A stretch of 64,000 bases of DNA, taken from contig NC_061121.1 of the NCBI RefSeq assembly GCF_002878395.1, positions 46,483,180-46,547,179 on the forward strand, written 5' to 3'. The notes under the pieces are model-generated. The model made no database searches. It was not told the DNA's origin and saw nothing but the letters and a program-made list of their open reading frames with translations. The position numbers and the translations under genes are program-made. This DNA is from Capsicum annuum. Taxonomy: Eukaryota > Streptophyta > Magnoliopsida > Solanales > Solanaceae. Shown piece after piece: positions 24,750-37,046 of this stretch (the stretch's first letter is position 1; each line of letters starts with the position of its first letter).

Positions 24750-24925
24750 GGAATTAGAGTAGAAAAGGATGAACTCTCACCTTAAATTCATAATAGAATC
24801 AAGAAGTAGATGTTAATCTAGTTTCTCAAGCTCCAAAGGAATTAGAGTAGAAAAGGATGATATCTCACCTTAAATCCGTAATAGAATCAAGAAATAAATG
24901 TTAATCTTGCTTCCCAATCTCCCAC
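24750..24925. repeat. 88-bp imperfect tandem duplication
   Basis: GGAATTAGAGTAGAAAAGGA starts at 24750 and again at 24838. The two units differ at several bases (for example AGTAGATG against AATAAATG). Confidence 0.85.
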
Positions 24926-25712
24926 AAGCTTCATTTTTAAGTTCTCATACTATTTTAGGGTTTAACTCTCAAGATAAGAGGTGAAAGAATGGGCAAAATG
25001 GGCCAAAAAAGCTATTTTAAAGCGCAAATTTTTCTGCACCAGATTTTTCTAATTTCAAACGGACTTTGATGGGATGCCCGAAATTTGTTTGGAGTCCGAT
25101 ATACACAAATGAACTATGTAACCATGCTAAATTCAATGCTTAGGATTTAATGACAATATCAAATTTTTGAAAAAACATCATTTTCACAAAATTGACTTCC
25201 GAAATTTGAAATCATAATGTTCCAAATCGAGAATCAAAATGAGATTTAAATGCCGTAAAATTACATCAAATATGTTACCACCCTTAAATCGACGTTCTGA
25301 ATGCGTTGAAAAAGTTGGATTTTCAATCTGAGTTCATTTCAACCAAATGTGCATCCCATACCTATATTTTAAATTTTTTAACTTTTTGACCAGCAGGTCA
25401 AAATGAGCTCGGGTTCATCGAAACACGAACCAAAGGTCTACCTAGCATAAAATTAATATTCTAGAATTGATGGCATAGTCCATTTAGCAATCTATCACAC
25501 GGATCAAAAAATTACCATATAAGTCCAAAATAAGGCTCTTGAAGCCATCAAAACCATAATATCGCATAAATGGTATCAAAATGCATCAGGGGCTGTGCCA
25601 ATCACCCTTAAACCCTAAAAATAGCACAATGCAACTATGTAATGGGATAGAATAGTCAACTCACACAAAATCAAAAATTTCACATATTTCATCAAATTCT
25701 TAGGTCGTTATA

Positions 25713-28121
25713 TTTGGTTAAAACAACCATTGGGTGTGGGACCCACATTTTATTAAAAAAAACCCTGTATGAAAATTTCAATGGCATTGTTGAGTCTAAA
25801 ATGTCAAATATTGTTAAGAAGCATAGTTTATTTGAATTCACATAATTCTGGATGAATCTTGAGGGTCCAATCAAAAACTTGGAAAATACAAGTTTAGCTA
25901 GTGCAGACCAAGAATGGCCTTTACATTCGAAGGCCTTGGCTACATTCACAAAGACTAAGGAAATTTGGCTATCACAATTGCAGTGACCTTGGTCATGATT
26001 GTGAAGGCCAAGTTCATTAGCCACCACATTTGTAATTGTCTTTATGTTCACGAAGAGTATTCTCTAAGTCGGACTAGGCTTTCCCTCTTTGCAATCATGG
26101 TTGACTGGCCAGGTTTGCAAAAGGTAAGCTGGTTTGAGTCCCACATTCGCAATTAGGTCCCTACGTTTGCAATGATGGGACCCCTAGCAGTATATATAGT
26201 TGTAAAACCTAATTTTTCTCCTATTTTAGAAGTCTCAACTTCCACTAAAATCTCCAGAGAGATAAGAGATTAAGAGGATCGATATGTGGTTATTCGGGGT
26301 GAGTCAGAGAGTTCGTGGAGACATTTTGTCATCGTGAATTATCTTAATTTTCCTCTAATTTCTTATGTAATTCTCTACTTTAATCTCAAAATCCCTAATA
26401 CTTTGTGGGATTATTTGAGGGAGTAATTGTGCTTGGATTTAACCTATTTTTTAAGAATGATCGATGAGCCTCGAGAGATATTTTGATGGTTTCAAAGTTG
26501 TGATTCCGCAATGGGCCCACATGGGATTTTTAGCTTGATTTTGGACCCAAAGCATTTATATACAATCTAGGCATTGTTGTTCTTTTATTAATGTACAGAT
26601 CATTATTTTGATAGCATAGCATCATGCGAAGGCTTTACAGGAGAAAAATTATCCAATTTTGTGAACTTTCTCAGACATTCATCGACTTCCAGGTAGGCTA
26701 TGCTTACTTTCCTTATAGATTGAGATATGGTTCTTGTGTGGTATTAAGCTAAATTTGAGTTGGAAATTATTACTTGGTTGTATGTCTAGTGAAATTTAGA
26801 ATATTTAGCCAATTTGTGAGTTGTTTTTAGGTAGAATTTAGCCATTCATTCTTTCCTTGGATTAAACTGTGACCTTAAGACTTTTAGACTTATTTAACAC
26901 CTTTTAGTAGAATTCGAAATCCTTAGTCTAGTTTTGGGTAGAAATTGCCTTAGTATGAATTTTTATGGTTTATTAGTAGGCCCCGCCGATCCTCTTTTAG
27001 GTCAAATATCTTAATTAGCTCCTTGTAGATCTAGGAGGACTTCTTTTGTCATTGTGTACATATTATTGGACCCTATGATGATTTTAATATTTTTTTCAAT
27101 TCTCGACTAGACTTGGTGACTTCTATTTACTTAAATACCGAGTCCGTCACTTACTACTCATTTATGATGCTTAAAGATCTGTTTGAGTTTGACACTTACT
27201 ATTCATTTATGATGTTTATAGATCGATCCAAGTCTTATATTTACTTATAAAATTAGAGTTTGGTTTGAGTTCGGCATTTATGGTTCACTTTTGTATCAAG
27301 GATCTGGTTCGAGTTAGTTGTTTATAGTACAAAAGGATTCATAGATATGAATTCAGTGGTTGGTGACTTTATGATTATTATTGTCGGTATTTCTCTCTTT
27401 ATTGTGTCTATCAGGCTTATAGGGGATCACTTGGGTTATTTACTTTTTTTGTGCCTTATGGGCTTATGGGAGCCTAGTTAGGCTGTAGTTAGCTTGTATT
27501 ATTTTTGTATAATTTACCTTGTTATTTACTATTTGTCAGTCAGAGCATTGTTCTAGGTTTTCCCTTTCATCCCTGACTTTAGTTTACATTCTCTCATCTT
27601 ATTATGTTCTTATTATGATTTAGCTTAGTCAACCAATGATGTCTACTGAGCACCTATTGTTGTGGTAATCATACTACACTTCTGCATCTTTTTTTGATTA
27701 GATCCAAGTACTATCTATCACCACTAATATTTTATCCTGCGTATTCTAGAATTTATAGATAAGGTGATCCTTCAGAGCCACAATTAATTCTCTTCTTTTG
27801 TTGCTTTTGAACATTCTTTCATTTTGAGATTATTTGTATATTGATACTATTAGTACTCTTATTCTTTTAATCAGTGGCTCTTGTATCGACTTTACTAGGT
27901 TGTGGAATACTCTTTTGATCTTTCTCTTTTTTATTTATATATGCTGTCATTTTTATTTTATATTGACTACAATCCATTTGTATGCTTAATTTTTAGTATT
28001 CAACATAACTTTCACCAACTAGCCCATTACTTATTGTTCTAAGCTAAAATTTGGCTTACCTATTGGTAGTTTAAAGTATGTGTCATTATGACTTAAGAAA
28101 TTAGATTGTGTAATTTTGTCA
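25713..28121 (+). mobile_element. 5' LTR of the 25.7-36.0 kb chromovirus, start truncated
   Basis: It aligns in plus sense with 33580-36003, for example around the TATA box and GAGAGATAAGAGA. The first 315 bases of the 3' copy have no partner here, because the neighbouring LTR ends at 25712. It ends near TTTTGTCA at 28121, followed by AGCCTAGGTTCA, the sequence that usually follows the PBS; the PBS itself seems deleted. A minus-strand ORF at 25692-26051 overlaps this LTR and is not a gene. Confidence 0.75.
26191..26198 (+). promoter_or_regulatory. TATA box of the 5' LTR
   Basis: TATATATAG in a GCAGTATATATAGTTG context, matched at the same relative place in the 3' LTR (34054-34062). It drives plus-strand transcription into the gag-pol region. 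Confidence 0.65.
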
Positions 28122-28315
28122 TAGCCTAGGTTCATTGATATTGTCAGTACACGATCAAGTGTCTAATAGAGTCCCTCAGATCAGAACGATGTCATCTATT
28201 TCTTATCTGAGAAAGCCTATAGGATATTTTTAGGAGAACCTCACTTTCTTCATTCATCTCATGTGTTGAGTCTGTGTTGGTTTCTAAAACTCACATCATT
28301 TTATTCTTTTATAGA
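28122..28315 (+). other. 5' leader of the chromovirus
   Basis: AGCCTAGGTTCATTG opens the leader. At 28205-28252 a degraded copy of the shared leader motif appears: GAAAGCCTATAGGATA then TAGGAGAACCTCACTTTCTT. It ends at the gag start codon at 28316. Confidence 0.5.
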
Positions 28316-29780
28316 TGGTCAAGAAGTGAGATAGGGCAATTGGCGATGAAGACCCCAATTCCACGATTAGGGCTCCTGCTAGAGAACTTGGCTGCCCAAG
28401 GGGATGAGTTCAGGCGAGAGCAGCCTCAGCTAGAATACAAATAGGGAGCTTTCCCCAGATCCTATTATTTCTCCGATACCGGAAGTTCCTCTACCCCAAT
28501 CATTGGTAGTCTAGGGGCAGACCAGGATCCTTTAGGGTTTATTTATTCTTAGTTTTCAAAGATGCCTTGGTTTAATTATTGGGATTTGTTGGTGATGCAC
28601 CATTTGATGGGGCCCAGTCTGCAAATCAGAGTGGTATAGATACAGGGGCGCATCCTATATCTGTGGATCACTATGTTGAGGTCCCTCTAGTGATGTTAGT
28701 TGCTTAACTGATAGCCACCCAATTAGATATATTTTTTGAAGAGCAGAATATATTGGGAAGGTTTCAGAGATTGACTCAACTTTGGTTTGTAGGGGCTCTG
28801 GGTGAGGACCCATTTAGGTTCTTGATTGATTATAAGGATAGGCTGCATAATTTAGGATTACTTATGACTCGTGGGGTGGACTACACTACTTTTTAGTATC
28901 TATACATTGGTGGAGAGATTATCTTGATTCCAGGCCATCTGGATCTCTTTCTTTGACTGGACTCAGTTCACTGAGGTTTTCTTAGAGAAGTATATGCCCC
29001 ATAGCTTGGGAGAGCATATAAAAGATCAATTCTTGAGATTAGCTTAGGGTTCGATAATTTTAAAGTATGAGGCATGGTTCCATGAGTTGGCCATACATGC
29101 TACTGCTATCTTACGGAATGAGTATGAGCAGGTTTGGTGTTTTGTTAAAAAGATAAGACTTTTTTTTCATAGGGCTACTTAATGTTTGGTTGCAGCTGAT
29201 AGGTCTTTTTGGCAATGTTTTGGGTTATGCGTAGACTATAGTAGAGATACATTACGAGGCCTGAGAGGGTAACAATAAAATACCATATCACTATGGTACT
29301 TTTAGTGAAAGCTAGAGTGACTCACAATTTAGAGATACGGGTTCTTAGAGTAGGTACCCTCTATGTTATTCTTATCAGCTTTAGGGCCATGTCGTACTTT
29401 AGATTAGTAATGAGGGTCATCCCAGCCATAGTGGTTATAATGGGTCGAGTAATGACCATTATTTGAGAGCCACATATTCTGGGTTTTTTTGTCGAGGTGG
29501 TTATTTTAATTTAGCTAGATCTTCTGGATAGAGTGCAACACTTGGGGCAGACTATAATTATGGGTTCGACCATTATTCTAGAGAGCGTCCCTATCTTGGA
29601 GCAGTTATTCCTTCAACACAGAGTGTTTATCCGATTAAGGCAGTGCCACCCTAACTAGAATTAGTATACAGCGTTATACGGGTATCCCCTAGGGTTCTCA
29701 AGGAAGTCCTAAGGCAGGTAGGCAGATGGTTAGGTAGGCGTTTAGCCAATTGGCGAGCGAGGTCATTTATATATTGTACA
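28316..29780 (+). pseudogene. Chromovirus gag, decayed
   Basis: The start MVKK lies after the leader and hits a stop at codon 5. Core pieces survive: RFQRLTQLWFVGALGEDPFR and FLIDYKDRLHNLGLLMTRGV at about 28755-28890, matching the Gag core layout of a chromovirus group whose core begins with an RF-x-RL motif. Beyond that, frames change often and serine/glycine/tyrosine-rich linker sequence runs to about 29680. A CCHC zinc knuckle is not readable. Confidence 0.7.
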
Positions 29781-29789
29781 TGGTAGGCC

Positions 29790-31650
29790 AGAGGCAGAGT
29801 CTTCAAATATTGTTATTACAAGTAAAGTTACAGTGTGCCATCAGCCAGCTATTGCTTTTTTGGATCTGGGATCCTCTTATTCATATATGTCTACTTATTA
29901 TACACCGCGGTTAGAGTTATCTTAGGAGTATTTATTTATGCCATTGCATGTATCTACTTTCATGGGTGATTCCTTAATAGCGAATAAATTTTATAGACCA
30001 TCTATTATAATTGTCCGCTCATTTAATGCTTGGGCTATTATTATTGTGTTAGATATGGTAGACTTTAATATGATTCTAGAAATAGACTAGTTATCACTTT
30101 ATCATGTGGTCTTGGATTATTTTGCCAATACCATTACCTTATCCATGCTTGGCATATCCCCAATCATGTGTAAAGGTTCTATTATCTGAGCACCAATAGG
30201 GATTATTTCTTATGTTCGGCCTAGAAGACTTATATTGAGAGGTTGTGAGTCTTACCTTGCATATATTCATGATGTTAGTGTAGAGAGTCCTTTGCTTAAT
30301 TCTATTCCTATTGTCTGCAATTTTGATGTTTTTTCTATCGATCTACCTAGCTTTATTCTTGAGGGTGATATTGAGTTTGTTATTGATCTTGAGCTGCACA
30401 CCCAATCTATTTCTATGAAACCTTACCATATGACTTTTTCTGAGCTTAAAAAGATAAATTTTCAACTCTAGGATCTCTTGGATAAGGGTTTTATTAGGCT
30501 AAATATATCTCCTTGGGGTTATCCTATCTTGTTCATCAAGAAGAAATATGTATCTGTGAATATTTGTATTGACCACAAGCAGTTGAATAAGGCTAAAGTG
30601 AAGAATAAGTAACCTATGCCTCATATTGATAACTTATTGGACCAGCTTCAGGGAGCTATAATGTTTTCTAAGATTGACTTGAGATCTGGCTACCACCAGT
30701 TGAGGATTTGGGTTGAGGATGCCCCTAAGACAGCTTTCAAGACTCCCTACGACCATTATAAGTTCCCGGTAATGTCTTTTAGGTTGACCAATTCCCCAAC
30801 TACATTCATGGATTTTATGAACCGATTGTTCAAGCCCTATTTGGACTCCTTTATGATAATTTTTATTAAAGACATCCTTTTGTATTCGAGGAGTAGGAAT
30901 GAGAATGATAAGCATTTGAGGATTGTACTCCAGACTTTGAGAGAACATAGGCTTTATGCCAAATTCTCAAAGTGCGAGCTTGGCTCGAGTCTGTTACATT
31001 CCTAGGACATGTGGTATCTAAGGATAGGATTATGGTGGACCCAATGTAGATTGAGGTTATTCATGATTGGGCCAGACCTACATCTCCATCTAAGTTTCGT
31101 ATCTTTAATTGTTTGGCAGGTTACTATAGGTGGTTCTTTAAGGGTTTTTCTACTATTACAGGCTGAGGACTAGGTTGAATAGAAAGGAGTTTCATTTTTA
31201 GTAGTCTAAGGAGTATGAGACAAGATTTTAGAGGCTCGAGGGCTTGCTCACTCTATCTCCTATCTTGAATCTTTCTGTTGAGGGTGATGGGTTTACCATA
31301 TTTTGTAAGTCTTTTGGTCTTAGTTTGGGTTGTGTTTTGATGCAGCATAGTAGAGTTATTGCTTTTGCATTGAGGCAACTGAAGGTGCATAGTGCAACTA
31401 CCCCACTCATGATTTGGAGTTGCGGCAGTAGTTTTTGCACTTAAGATTTGTAGGCATTACTTGTACGACGCTCATTATAAGATCTACATAGATCACCATA
31501 GTATTCAACACCTTATCACTTAGAGGGAAATTATTCTAGATAGAGCAGATGGATGGAGTTTCTAAAGGACTATGATATCTCTATTCTATACCATCCCATC
31601 ATGGCAAATATGGTAGCAAAATCCTTAAGTCGAAAGGCGGTGAGCATGGG
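29790..31650 (+). pseudogene. Chromovirus protease, reverse transcriptase, RNase H
   Basis: Protease: FLDLGSSYSYMSTYY (about 29855) and MVDFNMILEID (30060), with the active site D-L-G-S instead of D-[ST]-G-A. Linker: ESYLAYIHDVSVESP (30235-30471). [40 protein letters not shown] and [15 protein letters not shown] (30616-31005). The catalytic box is F-I-K-D, with Lys at codon 30868-30870, so RT is dead. Thumb, connection and RNase H remnants (GCVLMQHSRVIAFALRQLKV, 31320-31390; [15 protein letters not shown], about 31553-31597) follow in shifting frames. The 129-codon RT piece is the longest open stretch. Confidence 0.9.
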
Positions 31651-31699
31651 TAAAGTGGTTTCTATTTCAATTTTTCTACAGCCGTTGGCTTAGTATATC

Positions 31700-33215
31700 T
31701 AGTCCATGGCCAATTTGATGGGTTGAATTGATATCTCAAACTCTAAGAGGATCCTGGCTTATGATGAGGCTAGTTCTACCTTATTTGAGCAGATGTAGAG
31801 TCGCCAGTTTGAGGATAGTAGACTTTGTAGCATTTGTGACCAGGTTCTATAGGGTAAGTTTAGGAGGTCTATCTTGGATCCAAAGGGTATTTTGAGATAT
31901 GATGGCCATATTTGTGTTTCGAGGTTTGAGACTTGATTTAGTTGATATTGCAAGAGGCTTATCACAACTCCAAACATTCTATTCACCCTGGTATAACTAA
32001 GATGTATAGAGATTGAGACATTATTACTGGTAGAGCAGCATGAAGAGAGATATCACAAATTTTGTAGTTGTTGAATATAATGTTAGCAGGTAAAGGCTGA
32101 GCATCAGAGATCTGGTGTCCTGATTAAGAGATTACCTATTCTTGAGTGAAAGTGGGAGCGGATCACTATGGACTTTGTTAGTAGGTTGCCATACACTTCC
32201 TATAGTTTCGACAACATGTGGGTCATTATAAATTGATTAACTAGGTCAGCTTATTTTCTCCCTATTTAGATGTCTTTTATTACTGAGAGGTTCTCTCATA
32301 TCTATGTTCAGGAGATAGTTAGCATGCATAGATTACCCATATCTATTATTCCTGATAAAGTCTCGATGTTCATATATAGTTTTCAAAGGACTTTTCAAAA
32401 GGAGTTGGGCACTCAGGTTGAACTCGACACTGCTTTTCACCCTCATACCAATGGGCAGTTGGAGCGTACTATTCAAATTCTTAAGGATACACTCCATATA
32501 TATGTTGTGGACTTTAGAGGTCAGTAGGAGCAGTACTTAGCCTTCATAGAGCCTTCCTATAATAATATCAACTATTCAAGTATTGAGATGGCACCATTTG
32601 ATGCATTACATTATAGGCATTATTGATCTCCGATAGGTTGGTTTGAGACCTCCGGGTTAGGCTTGTGGTACTGACTTGCTTCATGAGTTGTTGAATAGAG
32701 TCTAGATGATTCAGGATAGGTTGAGGGCATCTTAGAGTAGGCAGAAGAGTCATGTTGATTGTATACTTTGTGCCTTCAGGTTTGGAGTTGGTAATCGGGT
32801 CTTTCTGCGAGTATTTCCCATAAAGGGTATGATAAGGTTTGGAAAGAGGGGCAAGCTCAGCCCCATGTATTTTGGTCTATTTAAGATACTTTTAACAGTT
32901 GAAGAGGTAACTTATGAGTCGGCATTATGCCCAGACTTTGCGGATATTCACCCAATTTTCTATGTTTTTATGTTGCAACATTATTTCTCTAATGAGTCTC
33001 ACGTTCTTAGATGGGACTCAAAACAGATAAATGAGAGGTTGATCTTCGTGGAGGAACATCTCTTATATTGTCCAAGTATGTCCAATGGTTTTACTCTAGA
33101 GAGATTCTAGTTGTTAAGGTTTAGTGGAGATTTCGCCCAGTCAAGAAGGCCACCTGGGAGATTAAGAGTGAGATGCGGTCCTAATATTCACACCTGTTGG
33201 AGCCTTTAGGTACAC
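31700..33215 (+). pseudogene. Chromovirus integrase and chromodomain-like tail
   Basis: The catalytic core is in 32270-32527: ERFSHIYVQEIVSMHRLPIS, IIPDKVSMF, ELGTQVELDTAFHPHTNGQL and ERTIQILKDTLHIYVVDFRG. The second catalytic Asp context reads IIPDK where ISDRG is usual; the Glu of QLER is kept. The C-terminal domain (32829-33110) reads MIRFGKRGKLSPMYFGLF and DFADIHPIFYVFMLQHY. The tail to about 33215 reads FRPVKKATWE-like and ends near the family's usual stop, 48 bases before the LTR. Confidence 0.85.
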
Positions 33216-34053
33216 CTTGATCCTTTATTTTGGCAGACAAAAGTACTTTTAGCAGTGGATATTATAATGACCCTCCAGGTTAGTTTCTGCATTTCCACAC
33301 TATTTAACCATTTAGAGCTTTCCTATAGCTGTCCTAAGTTATTTATGACTTACTGGAGTTAACAATTTGGTTTTCGTGCAATTCATTTAGTTTTTAGAGC
33401 CAATTCTTTATTTTGAAGTTTGTGTTATTGTGAAATGGGTATCAAACTTATACTTTAGGTTAACAGCCTCGTATTCTAATTTTGATAATTCTATTAGATC
33501 TGAAATGTTGATTTTAGGCTGGGGGGGCCTTTGGATGGGCCCTGATGCTTCCAGATTTGTTTTGGGCTCTTGGATGGATTTTTTTGAAATGACCATTAGA
33601 TGTGGATCTCGTATTTCATCAAAACAACCCCAGATAGAAATTTTGATGGCACCCTTGAGTTCGGAATATAAAATTTGGTAGGGTAGTAAAGTTTATTTTC
33701 CTTTATGGGATTTTGATCAAATCCCGAGGGTCTGATAGAAAACTTCACAAATACCAAGTTCAATTGGTGCATTCCAAGAATTGCCTTCATATTTGTGAGG
33801 CTTTTGACGAGGTTTCAAAGGCCATGGCCTTTTGTCTATTGCAATCGCGATAACTTGGTCACATTTGCAAAGGCTAAATTCACTGGCCATTACGTACGAG
33901 ATTGCCGTTGAATTCGTGAAGAGCATCTTTTAAGTTGGACCAAGCTTCCTTATTTGTGACCATGATGGACTGGCTGCATTCTCCAAGGGTAAGCTAGGTT
34001 GAGTCTTGCATTGACGATAGGATCTGCATTCATGATCAAGGGACACCTTGTTG

Positions 34054-34062
34054 TATATATAG
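34054..34062 (+). promoter_or_regulatory. TATA box of the 3' LTR
   Basis: TATATATAG in the same context as the 5' LTR copy at 26191-26198. It could drive read-out transcription toward the MULE remnant at 36020. Confidence 0.6.
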
Positions 34063-35239
34063 TTGCTACACCTAATTTTTCTCTCATTTGACAAGTTTTA
34101 ACTTTCACTAAAAGCCCTAGAGAGATAAGAGAGTAAGAGCATTGATACATGGGTGTTTGAGGTGAGATGGTCAAATTGTGAGGATGTTTTATCATCGAGA
34201 ATTATTATAAGTTTCCTTAAACTTCATATTTAATTATCCATTATAACCTAATACTTTGCAGGATGATTTGAGGGAGTAATTGTTCTCGGATTTCACCTAT
34301 TTTTAGGGTAAGTGATCCTTGAACCACGAGGGACGTCTTTAGATTTCAAAGTTTTGATTCCACAACAGGCCCCACATGGGATCTTTAACACAATTCTATA
34401 CCCAAAGAATTTATATACAATATGAGCATTGTTATCCTTGTATTAATGTGTATATCATTATTTTGATAGTGTGGCATCGTGCAGAGGCAAAAGGGAAAAT
34501 CTCCAACTTAGTGAACTTTCTCGTACATTAGTCGGCGTCTTGGTATGCTAGGATTACTTTCCTTATAGATGGAGCATATTATGGTACTTGTATGGTATTA
34601 TTATCTATTTGGATTTGAAATTATGACTTGGTTTTAGCTTTAATGATATTTGGAATATTTAACCAATTAGTGAGTCATATTTAGGTAGAATTGACTCATT
34701 CATCCTTTCCTTGGATTAAACTGCGACCTTAGGACTTGTTAGAATTATTTGACACCTCATATTAGAACTTGGAAGCCTTTGTCTAGTTTTGGGTAGAAAT
34801 TGCCTTAGTATGAACTTTCATGTTTAGTATCAGGCTCTACTGGTCCTTTTGTAAGGTCTAATGTCTTAAATAGCTCCTTGTAGATCTATCAGGCATTCTT
34901 TGGTCATTATATATATATATATTCTTTAACCCTGTGATGATTTAGACATTTATTTTAATTCTCGACTAGACTTAGTAACCTGTATTTTCTTTAAAGATTG
35001 GTCTAGTCCAACAATTACTCCTTTTTTGTGATGCTTAAAAATAGTTTGAGTCTGATACTTACTATTCATTTATGATGTTTAGAGACAGATTTGAGTTCGA
35101 CATTTATTATTTACTTATAAGATTAGATTCCGATTAGAGTCTGACATTTATGATTCACTTATTATATTAAGGATTTAATTTGAGTCTGGTGTTTATAGTA
35201 CAAAAGGATTCATAGAAATGGCTTCTGTGATAGGTGACT

Positions 35240-35282
35240 TTATTATTATTATTATTAGTATTAGTATTAGTATTAGTATTTC
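35240..35282. repeat. (TTA)n then (TTAGTA)n microsatellite
   Basis: A trinucleotide TAT run passes into TTAGTA repeats. The 5' LTR has a shorter, diverged version near 27375. Confidence 0.9.
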
Positions 35283-36019
35283 TCTCCTTATTCCATCCAT
35301 TAGGCTTATGGGGGATCGGTTAGATTATTTCCTTTTTGTTTGTGCTTTCTAGGAATCCTAGTTAGGTTGTAGTTAGCTAGTATTCTCTTTGGTATTATTT
35401 ACCTTGTTATTTACTATTTGTCAACTAGAGAATTATTTCAAGTTTGCCCTTTCATCCCTGAGTTTAATTTACATTCTTGCATCTTATTATGTTTTTATTA
35501 TGAGTTAGCATAGTTGGTCAATGATGTCTACTGAATACCCATTGTTTTGGTACTCATACTATACTTCTGCATCTCTTTTATGTTGATCCAAGTACTAGCT
35601 ATTGTTGTTGACATTTTATCCAGCGCATTCTAGTGTTCAAAGATAGGGTAAGTCTTTGGAGCTGGAGCCGATTCTCTCTCCTTATGCTACTTTTGGACAA
35701 TCTTTCATTTCAAGATTGTTTATTAATACTATTATTGCTCTTATTCTTTTGATTAGTCTCTCTTGTATCGACCGTATTAGGTCATGGGATATTTTTTTCC
35801 TTTTCTCTCTCTTATTTATACCTATGCTATCATTTTTATGTTATATCACCCACAATCTCTTTGTATGCTTAATTTTCAATATTCATCATACTTCAACCAA
35901 CTAGCCAATCACTTATTGTTCTGGGCTACAGTATGGCTTACCTATTGGTAGGTTAAACTAAGTTTCATCATGACATGAGAAATTGTATCGTAATAACATG
36001 ACAACTCAACAAAAACATT

Positions 36020-36850
36020 TAAAAAAACTACCACTGCGGAGACAACCTTTATTTCTACTTTGATGCTGCCAATTTATTTAGCGTTGATGAGTTCAATGAT
36101 TACTTCCAACACTTTAAGAGTAGATATCCCACAAACTCCTTATATCTTTAGGAAATTGGTTTTGAAAAATAGGGCAGGGCATATTTTCCAACCAACAAGT
36201 GTGATGTAATGATGAAAAATATCCCCGAGTTGCTTAATTCTATGTTGGTGGCTGAGAGGCAGTACCCCATATTTGCTTTATTAAATTCCATTGCTTATAG
36301 ATTTGTAAAACTATTTAGAGAAAAGCGCAAAGAAGTTGCCAATTCAAAAATAAATTGGTTCCCGTGATGGAAATGCACATAAAGAAAAAGATAACCGAAG
36401 GAAACTCGCTACACATTAATAATATAAATGGGGATGAGAATGAATTCACCGTAATTGGTGGTGTCCCGACTTCCAAATTCAATCTACATGATGGAACATG
36501 TACATGTAGAGAATAAGACTTAGTAAAAGTACTATGCGCCCATGTGATGGAAGCCCTTAGATTGAAGTATGGTAGCGAATTTAGTGAAAACATATACGAG
36601 TATTCCTCGCCCATGTATCTAGTTGAGCAATACTTGCTCGTATACACAAAAACTATCATGTTAGTCCATCTGGAGATGGAATGAAATATTCCCCAATAGT
36701 TGATAGTCGCAAGACTTCCTCTTCCTGATTTCACTCCTAAACTTGATAGAGAGGGAGTGAACCATATTCACAGCATCACAGAATCTTGGAGGCCTAAGCC
36801 CACTAAAGAAGAAACAAGTGTTCCATATGCAAGTTACCAGGTCACAATAA
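36020..36850 (+). pseudogene. MULE (Mutator-like) transposase, C-terminal half
   Basis: Plus-strand reading gives DAANLFSVDEFNDYFQHFKS, then MMKNIPELLNSMLVAERQYP, then a SWIM zinc finger at about 36445-36560: FTVIGGVPTSKFNLHDGTCT, C-x-C at 36499-36507 and C-A-H at 36535-36543. It continues SENIYEYSSPMYLVEQYL and ends with a basic tail near WRPKPTKEE. This is the C-terminal region of a plant MuDR-type DNA transposase; SWIM fingers are typical there. Stops occur at about 36150, 36171 and 36517. The N-terminal catalytic DDE part and terminal inverted repeats are not visible, as the upstream side is taken by an LTR. It might also be a domesticated relative, but the stops argue against function. 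Confidence 0.75.
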
Positions 36851-37029
36851 AACACAATGTCCAATTTTATACAGTATCCCACCAAATTAGTTTTTGTAAA
36901 CTTTAATATGTATTATTATAACTGTCTCTCTAAATATGTAATGTCAGTTTTATTCTAATCCCAGTTTTATTCTAATCAGCCATGTCACGGTAGTGGAGAC
37001 CAAAATTTAAGTCCTTTGGCTATGAATCA

Positions 37030-37046
37030 GGCTACGACTCGTAGCC
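37030..37046. repeat. 17-bp perfect palindrome in LTR U3
   Basis: GGCTACGACTCGTAGCC is an inverted repeat with 8-base arms and one central base. A half-related CTATGAGTCGTCAC follows. It could be a protein-binding site in U3. Confidence 0.75.

Larger units (their letters stand above)
22680..25712 (-). mobile_element. 5' LTR of the chromovirus, 3.0 kb
   Basis: In plus sense it begins TGTCACAACC next to the PBS and ends ...TTAGGTCGTTATA at 25712; the terminal CA has become TA. The last 280 bases align with the 3' LTR remnant at 18127-18407. It holds a TA microsatellite, a 20-bp minisatellite and an 88-bp duplication. It lacks the landmark module and hairpin of the other LTR group. Its right end abuts the inside of another LTR (25713), lacking that LTR's first 315 bases or so. 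Confidence 0.8.
33263..36003 (+). mobile_element. 3' LTR of the 25.7-36.0 kb chromovirus
   Basis: It begins TATAATGACCCTCC (TG mutated to TA) 48 bases after the integrase tail and ends ...TAATAACATGACA at 36003. It aligns with 25713-28121 over most of its length with many substitutions and small gaps, so the insertion is old. ORFs at 33430-33926 and 35656-35904 lie within it and are not genes. Confidence 0.8.

Noticed and set aside
25692..26051. 119-codon minus ORF
   Set aside because: Antisense to the 5' LTR of the 25.7 kb chromovirus; the matching place in the 3' LTR (33596-33926) is broken into different frames.
30634..30948. 104-codon minus ORF
   Set aside because: Shadow of the plus-strand RT region.
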